A DNA stretch of 49,873 bases from a bacterium 1XD21-13 (GTDB lineage: Bacteria > Bacillota > Clostridia > Lachnospirales > Lachnospiraceae). The position numbers and the translations under genes are program-made. Below are positions 39,348-47,319 of this stretch, piece by piece. Each line of letters opens with the position of its first letter. Position 1 is the stretch's first letter. The stretch spans positions 1 through 49,873 of the forward strand of contig QZDX01000025.1 in the NCBI GenBank assembly GCA_009917555.1, given 5' to 3'. The notes beneath the pieces were generated by a model that was given only the letters and a program-made list of their open reading frames with translations, searched no databases and was not told the DNA's origin.

Positions 39348-39876
39348 ACGAGTTCACCTCCTCCCCCGTTGTGACATGACAAAGGCATTCGCCTTTTCCC
39401 TTTCCGTTGTATCTGCCAAATGACGGTAGGCTGATGTTCGGGTGGGTGTAAAAAATTTTTGAAAAATTTTTTATATATAAAAAAACGCCCGGACAGGCAA
39501 AATGCCCGCTGGACGTTATTTATATCTGTTATTCTGTTTTCTCCACATGCTCCGAGTGTGTATAGTTCACTTGTCAGGGTAGATTCTGTTTTACTACTGG
39601 TAAAACACCTTATGAAAGAACCTTCCCACGCCAATAGCCGGACAGGTTCATAAAGTCAAAAAAATATCCCTCAGACCGTTCAGAACACATAAATTCCCCT
39701 AAACGTACCCAAAGGATAAAAACCACGCAAAAAACCTCTGGATACCGCGTTTTTTTATATGCAATATCCAAAGTCTTTTTATTCTGTTATGTGCATTATA
39801 CCCCTCTGACAAAGTGATTTATTAGTGCATTTTCAAAGTAAAATATGCAATATACACTATACATGGAGGTGCATAT
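39348..39876. other. Non-coding stretch in the mobile element
   Basis: 529 bases with no supported gene. It holds a palindromic A/T block (AAAAATTTTT types at 39452-39475) and a GC-rich hairpin with a T-run on the minus strand (39478-39512), probably a terminator for minus-strand transcription. Toward the HTH gene, the 11-mer ATATGCAATAT occurs twice (39757-39767 and 39843-39853), a possible operator pair. Confidence 0.5.
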
Positions 39877-40224
39877 ATGGCAAGGAAAAAGAAAATTGAC
39901 AAGGAAATGGGATTCCGTCTGAAGAAGGCTAGAACTGATCAGAAGTTGACCTATGAAGAACTGGCTGAAAAATCCGGCGTTTCCTCACGCTATATCAAGG
40001 AAATCGAAAATCATGAAAATGTGCCAAGCCTTGAAAAGCTGGGACAGCTCATACGAGCCTTACATATTTCCGCCGATCCGTTTTTTTATCCAACCGTCCC
40101 GGCAGACAACCTCGACTACCAGCGGTTGTTGGTTTATCTGTCACAATGTACAGAGGAACAGATTACAACTATTCTCGCTATTGTGGAAGCCTATCTTCGG
40201 ACATACAAATCTCCCAAAGAATAG
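39877..40224 (+). CDS. XRE-family helix-turn-helix regulator of the mobile element
   Basis: 115 residues. The XRE helix-turn-helix lies at about 12-68 (FRLKKARTDQKLTYEELAEKSGVSSRYIKEIENHENVPSLEKLGQLIRAL), and a helical tail probably serves dimerisation (EEQITTILAIVEAYL). GGAGGTG lies at good spacing before the ATG. Such proteins are typical element-borne repressors that control excision and transfer; that role is inferred from context. A pair of ATATGCAATAT repeats upstream may be its binding site. Confidence 0.9.
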   Translation: MARKKKIDKEMGFRLKKARTDQKLTYEELAEKSGVSSRYIKEIENHENVPSLEKLGQLIRALHISADPFFYPTVPADNLDYQRLLVYLSQCTEEQITTILAIVEAYLRTYKSPKE

Positions 40225-40323
40225 AATATCCCCCACATCTGAATTTTTTCATGAATATTTCTGGATTATTCTGAATCAGGCAAATAAGGTGGCTCGCCCT
40301 CTATCCTGCCAGCCACCTCTTGT

Positions 40324-40659
40324 TTATCTGCTGATTTTATTAAGAATCTCTTTTATACGCATACGCCTTTTTATAATACCCAATCCATCAAGAACCTGTA
40401 TGCTGTCAACAAATCCCTGATAGTACGCCCGTTGTTCCTCCTTGTAATGGGCATGATCCACCGCATCCATATAGTCCTCTAAAAGCTCCCTGTCCTCTTT
40501 CTGCAGCTTGGACAAATATGCTTCAAATGCTTTTTGCTTCTTTTTTAGTTCACGGCGGGCTTCTTTTGCTTCTTCTGTCTGAACGGAATACTCCCTGTCC
40601 TCTGACTCGCTCCGCAATTCCTCAAAAACACCTGCCAATGTTTCAAAAACTTCATTCAT
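40324..40659 (-). CDS. Coiled-coil hypothetical protein
   Basis: 111 residues from the ATG at 40659, which has AAAGGTGG eight bases upstream; an earlier GTG at 40671 lacks a site. The protein is mostly charged helix (EEAKEARRELKKKQKAFEAYLSKLQKEDRELLEDYMDAV) with probable coiled coil, then a conserved-looking HAHYKEEQRAYYQGFVDSIQVLDGLG segment. Proteins of this shape recur in Clostridia mobile elements. Function unknown. Confidence 0.75.
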   Translation of the reverse strand: MNEVFETLAGVFEELRSESEDREYSVQTEEAKEARRELKKKQKAFEAYLSKLQKEDRELLEDYMDAVDHAHYKEEQRAYYQGFVDSIQVLDGLGIIKRRMRIKEILNKISR

Positions 40660-40753
40660 CGCTGTTTCCACCTTTCTGTGCTAAACATAATATTGCATTT
40701 TACAGGCAGTATTATCAATCTCTAATCTTCATTCTACAAGATAATTCCCTTGC

Positions 40754-40823
40754 ACTTCATCTTTAGAAGTATATTATCAACAAAATTTCGTAAAATCAAT
40801 GATAACAGACTTCATCTTTAGAA
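40754..40823. repeat. 15-bp direct repeat pair
   Basis: ACTTCATCTTTAGAA occurs at 40754-40768 and again at 40809-40823, 55 bases apart, just upstream of the second XRE-type gene. It may be an operator pair or the scar of a small deletion or duplication. Confidence 0.75.
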
Positions 40824-40838
40824 AGTTGGTGGTAGGAT

Positions 40839-41096
40839 ATTAAAATCTATTGGAATAAAGAAAGTAACTCTAAAAACCTGATCGGTCAAAGGGTTATAGA
40901 ACTGCGGACAGAAAAAAAGCTATCTCAGAAAGCCCTTGCAGAGCAGCTCCAGCTTGCCGGATATGAATTTAGTGACCTGACCGTTTTACGGATTGAAAAA
41001 GGGACACGGTTCGTTCCGGATTATGAAGTGGTGGCTCTGGCAGAGTTCTTCCATGTATCTTGTGAATATCTCTTAGGCGTACAGGACAAAAAATAA
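40839..41096 (+). CDS. XRE-type helix-turn-helix protein with non-standard or lost start codon
   Basis: An 85-codon frame, not preceded by ATG, GTG or TTG: a TAG two codons upstream is followed by GAT ATT AAA ATC TAT TGG. Reading ATT as start gives a protein beginning (M)KIYWNKESNSKNLIGQRV and continuing ELRTEKKLSQKALAEQLQLAG, FSDLTVLRIEKGTRFVPDYEVVALAEFFHVSCEYLLG, a clear XRE helix-turn-helix. GGTGGTAGG stands a few bases before the ATT. Either ATT is used, as in infC, or an ATG to ATT change has silenced the gene. The body is intact. Confidence 0.65.
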   Translation: MKIYWNKESNSKNLIGQRVIELRTEKKLSQKALAEQLQLAGYEFSDLTVLRIEKGTRFVPDYEVVALAEFFHVSCEYLLGVQDKK

Positions 41097-41131
41097 GCAG
41101 CAATCTGTTCTCATATCACAGACTGCTGCTT
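41095..41131. terminator. Two-way terminator between HTH and winged-helix genes
   Basis: AAGCAGCAATCTGT (41095-41108) pairs with ACAGACTGCTGCTT (41118-41131) with one mismatch. On the minus strand it is followed by TTATTTTTTG; on the plus strand by TAAATTTTTA. It overlaps the ends of both convergent genes. Confidence 0.8.
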
Positions 41132-41550
41132 AAATTTTTATTAAACCGATAGCCAATGCCCCATACGGTCTGTATGTAAAGCGGCTTGCCCGGATCATCC
41201 TCTATCTTTTCCCTTATGTGGCGGATATGGCTCATAACAATATTGTAATCGCCGGAATACGGTTCCTGCCATACAATATCATATATCTGCTCTTTACTGA
41301 ATATCCTGCCGGGACTCTGCGCTAATAAATACAGTATTTCAAACTCCCTATTGGTAAGCATAACCTCCGCACCATGTATGACCACATTTTTCTCTGCTAA
41401 GTTCAACCTCATTCCTCCGATACTAAGGTGATTTTCCACTTGAAGTATATTACAGCCTTCAAAGCGAGGACTTTCACTTATAATCTGTAACATTCTCTGG
41501 CAAAAATCTTCCTCATCCTCTGAAAAGGATAATATCATCACCTTACCCAT
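41116..41550 (-). CDS. OmpR-type winged-helix DNA-binding protein with a truncated receiver
   Basis: 144 residues. The C-terminal 95 form a standard OmpR/PhoB winged helix (VMLTNREFEILYLLAQSPGRIFSKEQIYDIVWQ, VMSHIRHIREKIEDDP, YIQTVWGIGYRF). The N-terminal 45 are too short for a receiver domain and contain no phospho-acceptor Asp context. It is probably a response-regulator-derived DNA-binding protein that is not controlled by phosphorylation. AGGTGG precedes two adjacent ATGs; the second is preferred. It is downstream of the ABC genes after a 184-base gap. Confidence 0.85.
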   Translation of the reverse strand: MGKVMILSFSEDEEDFCQRMLQIISESPRFEGCNILQVENHLSIGGMRLNLAEKNVVIHGAEVMLTNREFEILYLLAQSPGRIFSKEQIYDIVWQEPYSGDYNIVMSHIRHIREKIEDDPGKPLYIQTVWGIGYRFNKNLSSSL

Positions 41551-41734
41551 CATAACCACCTGCCTAACACTGATAAAACAACTTGTCTTAACTTAATTCT
41601 AATATCTAAAACGACCTCCCTTCCTATTATGCTATCTGTAATTCTTTTATTCCCCTTGTTCTATGGTTCAATAATTTAGACTTTTTTCTTTTACCGTCTT
41701 GCGACAGAATTAAAATATTGATATTTTCAATATC

Positions 41735-42478
41735 TTAATGAATATATCTTTTGTTACTATGTGTTAATCCAGTCAAAATTAAAGCTGCAAGAGCCATACA
41801 AACTATCAGAATAACTAAACTAACTACTTTGTTTCCGATTGTTGCTTCATAATATCCCGAAAGCTGGAATACCGCAGTAATGGGATAAACGGTTTTCAAA
41901 GTTTCAGACATACTTGCAAATAGAGCAGCAAAGGAATATATTTCAGCAAATACCAATGCCAGCCAATATCCCCTTTTCATCCGGGCTACCAATGCTATGA
42001 TTGGTGAAATAGCTAAAAATATCCCAACCCCATTTACAAAATAGGTATAAAGAAAGCCAAACACCATTTGAACAGATAACATCCGAAAGTGCATTACAGC
42101 TTCAGCCACGAATGTAATCATAAAAAGCATGAGATAAATCAGGACACTGAATATCATTGCAACAATCATTTTGGCAACAGTTAATTTGGCTTCGTCTATT
42201 GGTACAAGCCGCAATGATTTCATGGTATCTTCCTGCTCCTCCCGGCAAATCATATAACTGCCTAGCAATGCTACAATAGCCGGAAGTACATAAAAAGTTG
42301 CCAAAGATTGCGTTGCAGTCATGAACCAGCCAGCCCCATCTACATAACGTAAACCGTTGAATGTAAATTGTCCCTGTGCAAAAACGATAATTGCAGTCAT
42401 TATAACTGAAAATGCAGCAATCCATACGATTTTAGAATGGTGGAGTTTTTTTCGTTCCGCCCAAAGTAATTGTTTCAT
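41735..42478 (-). CDS. ABC permease, lantibiotic immunity type (MutG/NisG-like)
   Basis: 247 residues with six hydrophobic segments: KIVWIAAFSVIMTAIIVFA, LATFYVLPAIVALLGSYMI, a long helix around VAKMIVAMIFSVLIYLMLFMITF, VNGVGIFLAISPIIALVA, WLALVFAEIYSFAALFA and VSLVILIVCMALAALILTG. EEQEDTMKSLRLVPIDEAKLTVAK is the cytoplasmic loop characteristic of the ABC-2-like immunity permeases. It pairs with the preceding permease and ATPase in a NisFEG-like exporter that would expel a lantibiotic from the membrane. It is the last ABC gene, 10 bases after the previous one. Confidence 0.9.
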   Translation of the reverse strand: MKQLLWAERKKLHHSKIVWIAAFSVIMTAIIVFAQGQFTFNGLRYVDGAGWFMTATQSLATFYVLPAIVALLGSYMICREEQEDTMKSLRLVPIDEAKLTVAKMIVAMIFSVLIYLMLFMITFVAEAVMHFRMLSVQMVFGFLYTYFVNGVGIFLAISPIIALVARMKRGYWLALVFAEIYSFAALFASMSETLKTVYPITAVFQLSGYYEATIGNKVVSLVILIVCMALAALILTGLTHSNKRYIH

Positions 42479-42488
42479 ACTATCTACC

Positions 42489-43220
42489 TCACTTCCTTTT
42501 TCCTAATGATGATACAGCGAACAGTGCGGAACCTGTACACCAAATTGCAATACATATAAATGCAGCCGGAATATTAAGTTTCTGTGTCAAAACTACACCG
42601 GGAATATCACGCATGACAATCGCAGTCATACTAGATAAAGGGTGCAGATACATATTGACCATAAGCAGGATAAATCCAAGAAAAGTATAAACCAGTGTTA
42701 CGCATACCGGAAATATATAACTTTTTCCAGAAGCTGCAACTGTTAAAAGTGGCAATACAGAAAATGCAGTGAGTATGGCAATCTCCACACACTTTCTAAG
42801 CAAGTAAACGATACTGCCCCATTCAACAGTTATATAGCCGGGAAGCGTACCGAAAAATACAGATGCTGCGGCTGTAAGTAGCATAAAGCAAATAGAATAG
42901 AACAGTACAATAGTGAATTTACTGAAAAAATATCCTGCCCTGCTGACAGGTATAATCCACAACTGTTTGAGCATGTCATTTTGGTGTTCATCATACATAA
43001 GCATGGTGGAAACTACACCAAGTACGACAGGGAGTATAACCCAAGGCGTGTAGCTGAATGCCGTCCACTTGTAAAACTGCATTGGATCAATACCTGTTTC
43101 ACCAACACTTTTAAAATAAAATAATGCAAAAAATGGCATAAAAAGAGCAGCCAATAGCATTAACAAAACAAACTTCCTACGGCGCAGTTTTAGAAATTCT
43201 ATTTGTATCAGTTTAAGCAA
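42489..43220 (-). CDS. ABC permease, lantibiotic immunity type (NisE-like)
   Basis: 243 residues from a TTG start (43218-43220) that overlaps the ATPase stop by 8 bases and has GGGGGAG upstream. Any longer frame lies inside the ATPase gene and is not protein-like. The product starts MLKLIQIEFLKLRRRKFVLLMLLAALFMPFF and has six membrane segments with the YDEHQNDMLKQLWIIPVSRAGYFFSK loop. It probably forms a heterodimer with the downstream permease. Confidence 0.88.
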   Translation of the reverse strand: MLKLIQIEFLKLRRRKFVLLMLLAALFMPFFALFYFKSVGETGIDPMQFYKWTAFSYTPWVILPVVLGVVSTMLMYDEHQNDMLKQLWIIPVSRAGYFFSKFTIVLFYSICFMLLTAAASVFFGTLPGYITVEWGSIVYLLRKCVEIAILTAFSVLPLLTVAASGKSYIFPVCVTLVYTFLGFILLMVNMYLHPLSSMTAIVMRDIPGVVLTQKLNIPAAFICIAIWCTGSALFAVSSLGKRK

Positions 43221-44136
43221 TACCCTCTCCCCCTGTGATTTTTTTGAAATAGTCCTCCAATGTATCATTGCATAACTGGGAACTGATAACCGCCACATCC
43301 TGCACCACAAGAGCCTTATTGACAGCCGCCATATCCAATGATGTATTGTAAATCCGCAGGAAGTGGTCATCCTGCACGGAATAATCTGTAACCCCGAATT
43401 GTCTTTCCAAAACAAGAGAAGTTTTCGGAATGTCAGAAACTTGCAGAAGTATATATTTACTGTTTTTCTCCTCCAGTACTTCCATGCTGTTTTCTTCAAG
43501 CAATACGCCATGATCAATAATACCAATATCATCAGCCAGTAATGCAATCTCGGACAGAATATGGCTGGAAATAAGAATTGTTTTCCCGCGCTCGGTACTC
43601 AAAGCTTTAATAAACCCTCTTACTTCTGCAATGCCAATCGGATCAAGACCGTTCGTAGGTTCGTCTAAAATCAGCAGCTCCGGATCATGCAAAATAGCAT
43701 TTGCAATACCAAGACGCTGCTTCATTCCAAGGGAATATTTGCTAAACAGTTTTTTGTCCCGATAAGGCAGACCGACAATACCTAAAGCATTCTTTACAGC
43801 ATTGGGGGCAGCAGTACCACGCAGTTTTGCAAATATTTCCAAATTTTCCGTACCTGTCAAGTTCGGGTAGAAGCCGGGTGTCTCAATAATCGCCCCAATC
43901 CGGGGATATACCCGTTTTTCCCGTCCTTTGATATTCTGCCCGAACACATCTACCTCTCCAGAAGTGACAGGTGTTAATCCTAAAATCATTTTCATTATTG
44001 TGGTTTTACCAGCTCCATTACGCCCTAACAGTCCATATATCCGTCCTTTTTCCACATGGATATTAACAGCATTGACTGCCGTTTGCTCACCATAATTTTT
44101 TGTTAATTGCTTTGTTTCAATTACATATTTGCTCAT
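43213..44136 (-). CDS. ABC ATPase, lantibiotic immunity type (NisF/BcrA-like)
   Basis: 307 residues. Walker A is GLLGRNGAGKTT, the Q-loop region is IGAIIETPGFYPNLTG, the signature YSLGMKQRLGIANAIL and Walker B LLILDEPTNGLDP, then the switch His in LISSHILSE. The E-loop-like IIETPGF sequence and the overall length fit the NisF/BcrA immunity group. The C-terminal 80 residues are a family accessory region. It is translationally coupled to the following permease. There is one ATPase for three permease genes in this operon. Confidence 0.95.
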   Translation of the reverse strand: MSKYVIETKQLTKNYGEQTAVNAVNIHVEKGRIYGLLGRNGAGKTTIMKMILGLTPVTSGEVDVFGQNIKGREKRVYPRIGAIIETPGFYPNLTGTENLEIFAKLRGTAAPNAVKNALGIVGLPYRDKKLFSKYSLGMKQRLGIANAILHDPELLILDEPTNGLDPIGIAEVRGFIKALSTERGKTILISSHILSEIALLADDIGIIDHGVLLEENSMEVLEEKNSKYILLQVSDIPKTSLVLERQFGVTDYSVQDDHFLRIYNTSLDMAAVNKALVVQDVAVISSQLCNDTLEDYFKKITGGEGIA

Positions 44137-44153
44137 AATATTTCCTCACTCTC

Positions 44154-44579
44154 TTAATTATCGTGATTTTTCCAAATCACATAGTTATACAAGTTCCCAT
44201 TTGATGAGTAGTTGATAAAAACTTTGAAATCCCCTTTTTCACATGGAATTACAAACTCTACCCGGATCTGTTCACTCTTTTCGGGAATGTAGCTGGAAAC
44301 AGTAGGGCTAATGTTTTCCGGCAAGCCGCCAACTGCTTCAATTTCTTCATCCCAATCAGCTTTTATATCATCAACAGAAGTTTTTTCTTTTACTCCTTTA
44401 GGAAGATCATTAAACAATGTTTCAAAATCTCCCTCTAGCATTAGATTGAAATAATTTGTTGCGTTTTCAATTATTGCCTGTTCGTCCATTGTTTCATCGG
44501 AAACAGGAGCAGCATTTTGACATGCACATAAAGAACACATCAGCAAAAGACAAACTAACAAGGTGATTATTTTTTTCAT
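44154..44579 (-). CDS. Small lipoprotein in the immunity operon
   Basis: 141 residues with a lipoprotein signal (MKKIITLLVCLLLMCSLCAC, lipid-modified Cys20) and an exported acidic domain (ATNYFNLMLEGDFETLFNDLPKGVKEKTSVDDIKADWDEE, then SEQIRVEFVIPCEKGDFKVFINYSSNG). The fold resembles small NTF2/DUF4878-like or DUF3887-like domains, but I cannot name the family with certainty. Lying between the first permease and the ATPase, it could be a NisI/SpaI-like lantibiotic-sequestering immunity lipoprotein; this is inferred from position. Confidence 0.82.
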   Translation of the reverse strand: MKKIITLLVCLLLMCSLCACQNAAPVSDETMDEQAIIENATNYFNLMLEGDFETLFNDLPKGVKEKTSVDDIKADWDEEIEAVGGLPENISPTVSSYIPEKSEQIRVEFVIPCEKGDFKVFINYSSNGNLYNYVIWKNHDN

Positions 44580-44591
44580 ATTCTTATCCTT

Positions 44592-45359
44592 TCAAAATGT
44601 TTTCTTCTGTAAAGCAATTACAGAAGCGATTGCCGAAATAATACCAATGACCAGCAGAGAAATAAAACAAGTAACCGGCGACGCTGTTATTATTGCCTTT
44701 CCCGTCCAACTGTCTACCATTTCAACGGCGGCAGATGAAATATGGGGATAAATTCCCATAACACTCGCCAAAGGGTGCAGTCCCATAAGCTGGGACGGAG
44801 CAATTACAACAGGCACAAGATAAAGCAATGCAGCCCCAATCGGTAAGATGTACCCTTTTGACAGTGTTGCTAAAAATATGATTGGGAGCATGGCAACCGG
44901 AATCAGCACACCGCCATCCAAAAACAATAGCCCCGCCTGTAATATTGTTTTCGTATTCAGATCAGTAAATCCGCCCGCAATTAAGCCGCCAACGATACAG
45001 ATAACAAAAGTGAACAGGCATAGCCCCAATGACATAAGGATTACAACCGCTATCTTTGAAAAATAGAGCTGTGCTTTGGAAATCGGAATAATCAGAAGTC
45101 CTTTTAATGTATCATTTTTCTGTTCATCAAAGAACAATGTGGTAGCAAACATACCCAGCACAATAGGCAAAAACAGACTTGTAAGGTTCTTAAATGCCAA
45201 AGTGTATAAATCACCAAAGCTATCCATGAGCGGACTGCTTCTTGATATGCTACAGGCACGTTCAACTGCAAACATTCCCATAATTGCGGTAAGAATAAAA
45301 ATACCCCAGACTGTCTTATTTCGTTTCCATTTCAATATTTCAGTAAAGATGATTGTCAT
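44592..45359 (-). CDS. ABC permease, lantibiotic immunity type
   Basis: 255 residues with six membrane segments (KTVWGIFILTAIMGMFAV, LTSLFLPIVLGMFATTLF, a central helix at VVILMSLGLCLFTFVICIVGGLIAGG, and three C-terminal ones ending TCFISLLVIGIISAIASVIALQ). The cytoplasmic loop FDEQKNDTLKGLLIIPISKAQLYFSK parallels the loop of the NisE-like permease. It is the first gene after the histidine kinase, with its own promoter and a triple direct repeat upstream. This is the third permease of the operon, an extra one compared with two-permease NisFEG systems. Confidence 0.9.
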   Translation of the reverse strand: MTIIFTEILKWKRNKTVWGIFILTAIMGMFAVERACSISRSSPLMDSFGDLYTLAFKNLTSLFLPIVLGMFATTLFFDEQKNDTLKGLLIIPISKAQLYFSKIAVVILMSLGLCLFTFVICIVGGLIAGGFTDLNTKTILQAGLLFLDGGVLIPVAMLPIIFLATLSKGYILPIGAALLYLVPVVIAPSQLMGLHPLASVMGIYPHISSAAVEMVDSWTGKAIITASPVTCFISLLVIGIISAIASVIALQKKTF

Positions 45360-45385
45360 TGCCTTTTCCTCCTTTCCTGTCCACC

Positions 45386-45429
45386 ATTATAAAGCATTAA
45401 CCTTGCCAAAACCTTGCCGTAATCTTGCT
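45386..45429 (-). promoter_or_regulatory. Promoter of the ABC operon with three 11-bp-phased direct repeats
   Basis: The minus strand has -10 TATAAT (45386-45391). Read on the plus strand, AACCTTGCC occurs at 45399-45407 and 45410-45418, and a variant AATCTTGCT at 45421-45429. The starts are spaced exactly 11 bases, one helical turn, and cover the -35 region. This is the expected plan for a promoter activated by an OmpR-family response regulator such as the one encoded just upstream. Confidence 0.75.
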
Positions 45430-45474
45430 TTTTTCATGTTTTCCTCCGTTGAATATACGAAAAGCTCTGTGCCA

Positions 45475-46398
45475 TTACAGAGCTTTTGGAAGTATTATCG
45501 TAAATATTGTGCCTGTGCCGGGTTTACTGTCTGCTTTAATTTTTCCATTGTGAGCATTTACAAGCTCCTTTGTAATAGACAGCCCTAAGCCATTTCCCCC
45601 AGCAGAACGTGAACTGTCACATTGATACATTCTTTCAAAGATATGCGGAATATCAGAGGGGGAAATGCCTTTTCCATTATCTGAAATGATAATCTTTACT
45701 TGCTTTTCGTTCTCTAATAATTGCAAAGTCAATTTATTGCCACCGCTATGCGTAAGTGCGTTTTGAAACAGATTATTGAGAATACGGGTATAGGAATGAG
45801 TATCAAGGCGTAAAGAATATTCATCTTCGGGAATATCAAAATCATATTCAAAATGGCTTCGCTCCAAGGTTGGAATCCATTCTGCAGCAATATTGCGAGT
45901 CAGCTCGTTAAAATCACATAATTCAAAATGAAATACCTGTTCTTTAGCGTCCAGTTTTACCCACTCAAATAACGCCTCTACAAAATATTTTAAGCGACAG
46001 GCTTTTTCTACTGCAACATGGATATAGGCTTCTTTTTCTTCCCCAATCACAAGACCATTTTCAACAGCATCCAAATAGCCAAATAATGAGGCTAATGGTG
46101 TCTTTACATCATGGGAAAGGCTTGTCATAAGCCGCTTGTATGCCTGCTCGGATTGCTTTCGTTGGATAAGCTGTGACTGGTTCTTAACAGCAATTTCATT
46201 GATTGCATAGCAAATTCGCTTTGTCATATCGCTTTTTCTCGCCAAAACCCGGCGGTTCGGATTTCCGGACTTTATATCTTCAAGGGCTTCTTCAATAATA
46301 GATAGTTGTCCCCTTACACGCCTAAGTTTCGTTATAAGAAACAGGACAGCCAAAAGTGCTGTACATAGAGCGATCAATAAAAATGGATTTAAATTCAT
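45475..46398 (-). CDS. Sensor histidine kinase
   Basis: 307 residues from an ATG 1 base after the response-regulator stop, with AGGGAGG upstream. One N-terminal membrane helix (PFLLIALCTALLAVLFLITKL) with almost no extracellular loop marks an intramembrane-sensing type. The H-box is MTSLSHDVKTPLASLFGYLDAV, the N-box NNLFQNALTHSGG, and the G-boxes DNGKGI and GGNGLGLSI. Kinases of this build are often paired with peptide-antibiotic ABC systems and may need a transporter partner to detect the peptide. It phosphorylates the adjacent regulator. Confidence 0.95.
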   Translation of the reverse strand: MNLNPFLLIALCTALLAVLFLITKLRRVRGQLSIIEEALEDIKSGNPNRRVLARKSDMTKRICYAINEIAVKNQSQLIQRKQSEQAYKRLMTSLSHDVKTPLASLFGYLDAVENGLVIGEEKEAYIHVAVEKACRLKYFVEALFEWVKLDAKEQVFHFELCDFNELTRNIAAEWIPTLERSHFEYDFDIPEDEYSLRLDTHSYTRILNNLFQNALTHSGGNKLTLQLLENEKQVKIIISDNGKGISPSDIPHIFERMYQCDSSRSAGGNGLGLSITKELVNAHNGKIKADSKPGTGTIFTIILPKAL

Positions 46399-46399
46399 G

Positions 46400-47101
46400 T
46401 TATGCCTCCCTGTTAAAACGGTAGCCAACACCCCGGACAGTCAGAATATAAAAAGGGTGTTCCGGATCTGGTTCAATTTTTTTCCGTAATTTGCTGATAA
46501 ACGACATGATATTGCTATCATCAAAAGCATATTCTTCCTCCCATACATGGGTATAAATCTGCTTTTTTGTAAACACTTTCCCTTTATTTGCTGCAAGGAA
46601 AGAAAGCAGGTCAAATTCTTTTCCTGTAAGTTCCACTTGTACGTTGTTAATCAAAACAAGACGGTTAAGGATATCAATCGTCATTCCTTGAAATTCCATA
46701 CAATCCGTTTCTGTGCTGGAAACAGGATTAAGCAATGTATAACGCCGGATAAGGGAATTTACACGCGCCATAAGCTCGTTAATGCTAAATGGCTTTGTCA
46801 GATAATCGTCTGCCCCCATCCGCAAGCCAGAAACCTTATCTTCCTCACCACTTTTTGCAGTAAGCATAAGAACGGGAACATTGCTTGCCTGCCGTACTTG
46901 TTGCAACACTTGAAGACCGTCTAAATCGGGCATCATAATATCAAGAATGATAAGTGAACAGACATCTTTGTTTTCCTCCAATATCTGTAAGCCCTCTATG
47001 CCTCCGTTAGCAATAACCGCAGTAAGGTTTTCCTGTTCTATACACTTTTTCATAAGTGTACAAAGTACTTTATCATCATCAATAATTAAAACTTTATTCA
47101 T
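46400..47101 (-). CDS. OmpR-family response regulator
   Basis: 233 residues. The receiver domain has acidic D8-D10, phospho-acceptor Asp54 (IILDIMMPDLDG), the TAKSGEEDK Thr region and Lys in YLTKPF. The C-terminal winged helix has VELTGKEFDLLSFLAANKGKVFTKKQIYTHVWEEEY and YILTVRGVGYRF. It probably activates the downstream ABC operon through the phased repeats at 45399-45429. Its ATG overlaps the end of the excisionase-like gene, so the two are translationally coupled. Confidence 0.96.
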   Translation of the reverse strand: MNKVLIIDDDKVLCTLMKKCIEQENLTAVIANGGIEGLQILEENKDVCSLIILDIMMPDLDGLQVLQQVRQASNVPVLMLTAKSGEEDKVSGLRMGADDYLTKPFSINELMARVNSLIRRYTLLNPVSSTETDCMEFQGMTIDILNRLVLINNVQVELTGKEFDLLSFLAANKGKVFTKKQIYTHVWEEEYAFDDSNIMSFISKLRKKIEPDPEHPFYILTVRGVGYRFNREA

Positions 47102-47285
47102 GTTTTTTCTTCCTCTCTGTTTTCAATCGGGCATCTGTCGGTTTTTCTGCGTCCTTTGGTATCAGCCATAAACGACTAAATTTTGCCACGCCGGGTATGC
47201 GGTTTTCCTCACATAGCTTCTGTACTCGTCTTTCTGAAATGCCCCATTTCTTTGCAGCTTCTGGAGCAGAAATATATTCAAGCAT
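47094..47285 (-). CDS. Excisionase/MerR-like helix-turn-helix protein
   Basis: 63 residues with a single small winged helix: MLEYISAPEAAKKWGISERRVQKLCEENRIPGVAKFSRLWLIPKD, then a basic tail (DARLKTERKKKHE). This matches the excisionase-family DNA-binding domain. In mobile elements such proteins act in excision or as small regulators. Here it begins the response regulator-kinase transcription unit and overlaps the regulator gene by 8 bases, so a regulatory function for the cargo operon is equally possible. Confidence 0.88.
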   Translation of the reverse strand: MLEYISAPEAAKKWGISERRVQKLCEENRIPGVAKFSRLWLIPKDAEKPTDARLKTERKKKHE

Positions 47286-47319
47286 TTCTCCTCATCCTTT
47301 CACAAACATTATTGCTCAA

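Noticed and set aside
39317-39653. Open frames on both strands in the non-coding stretch before the XRE gene
   Set aside because: Low-complexity A/T runs and hairpins, no ribosome binding site at the starts, and translations without recognisable pattern.
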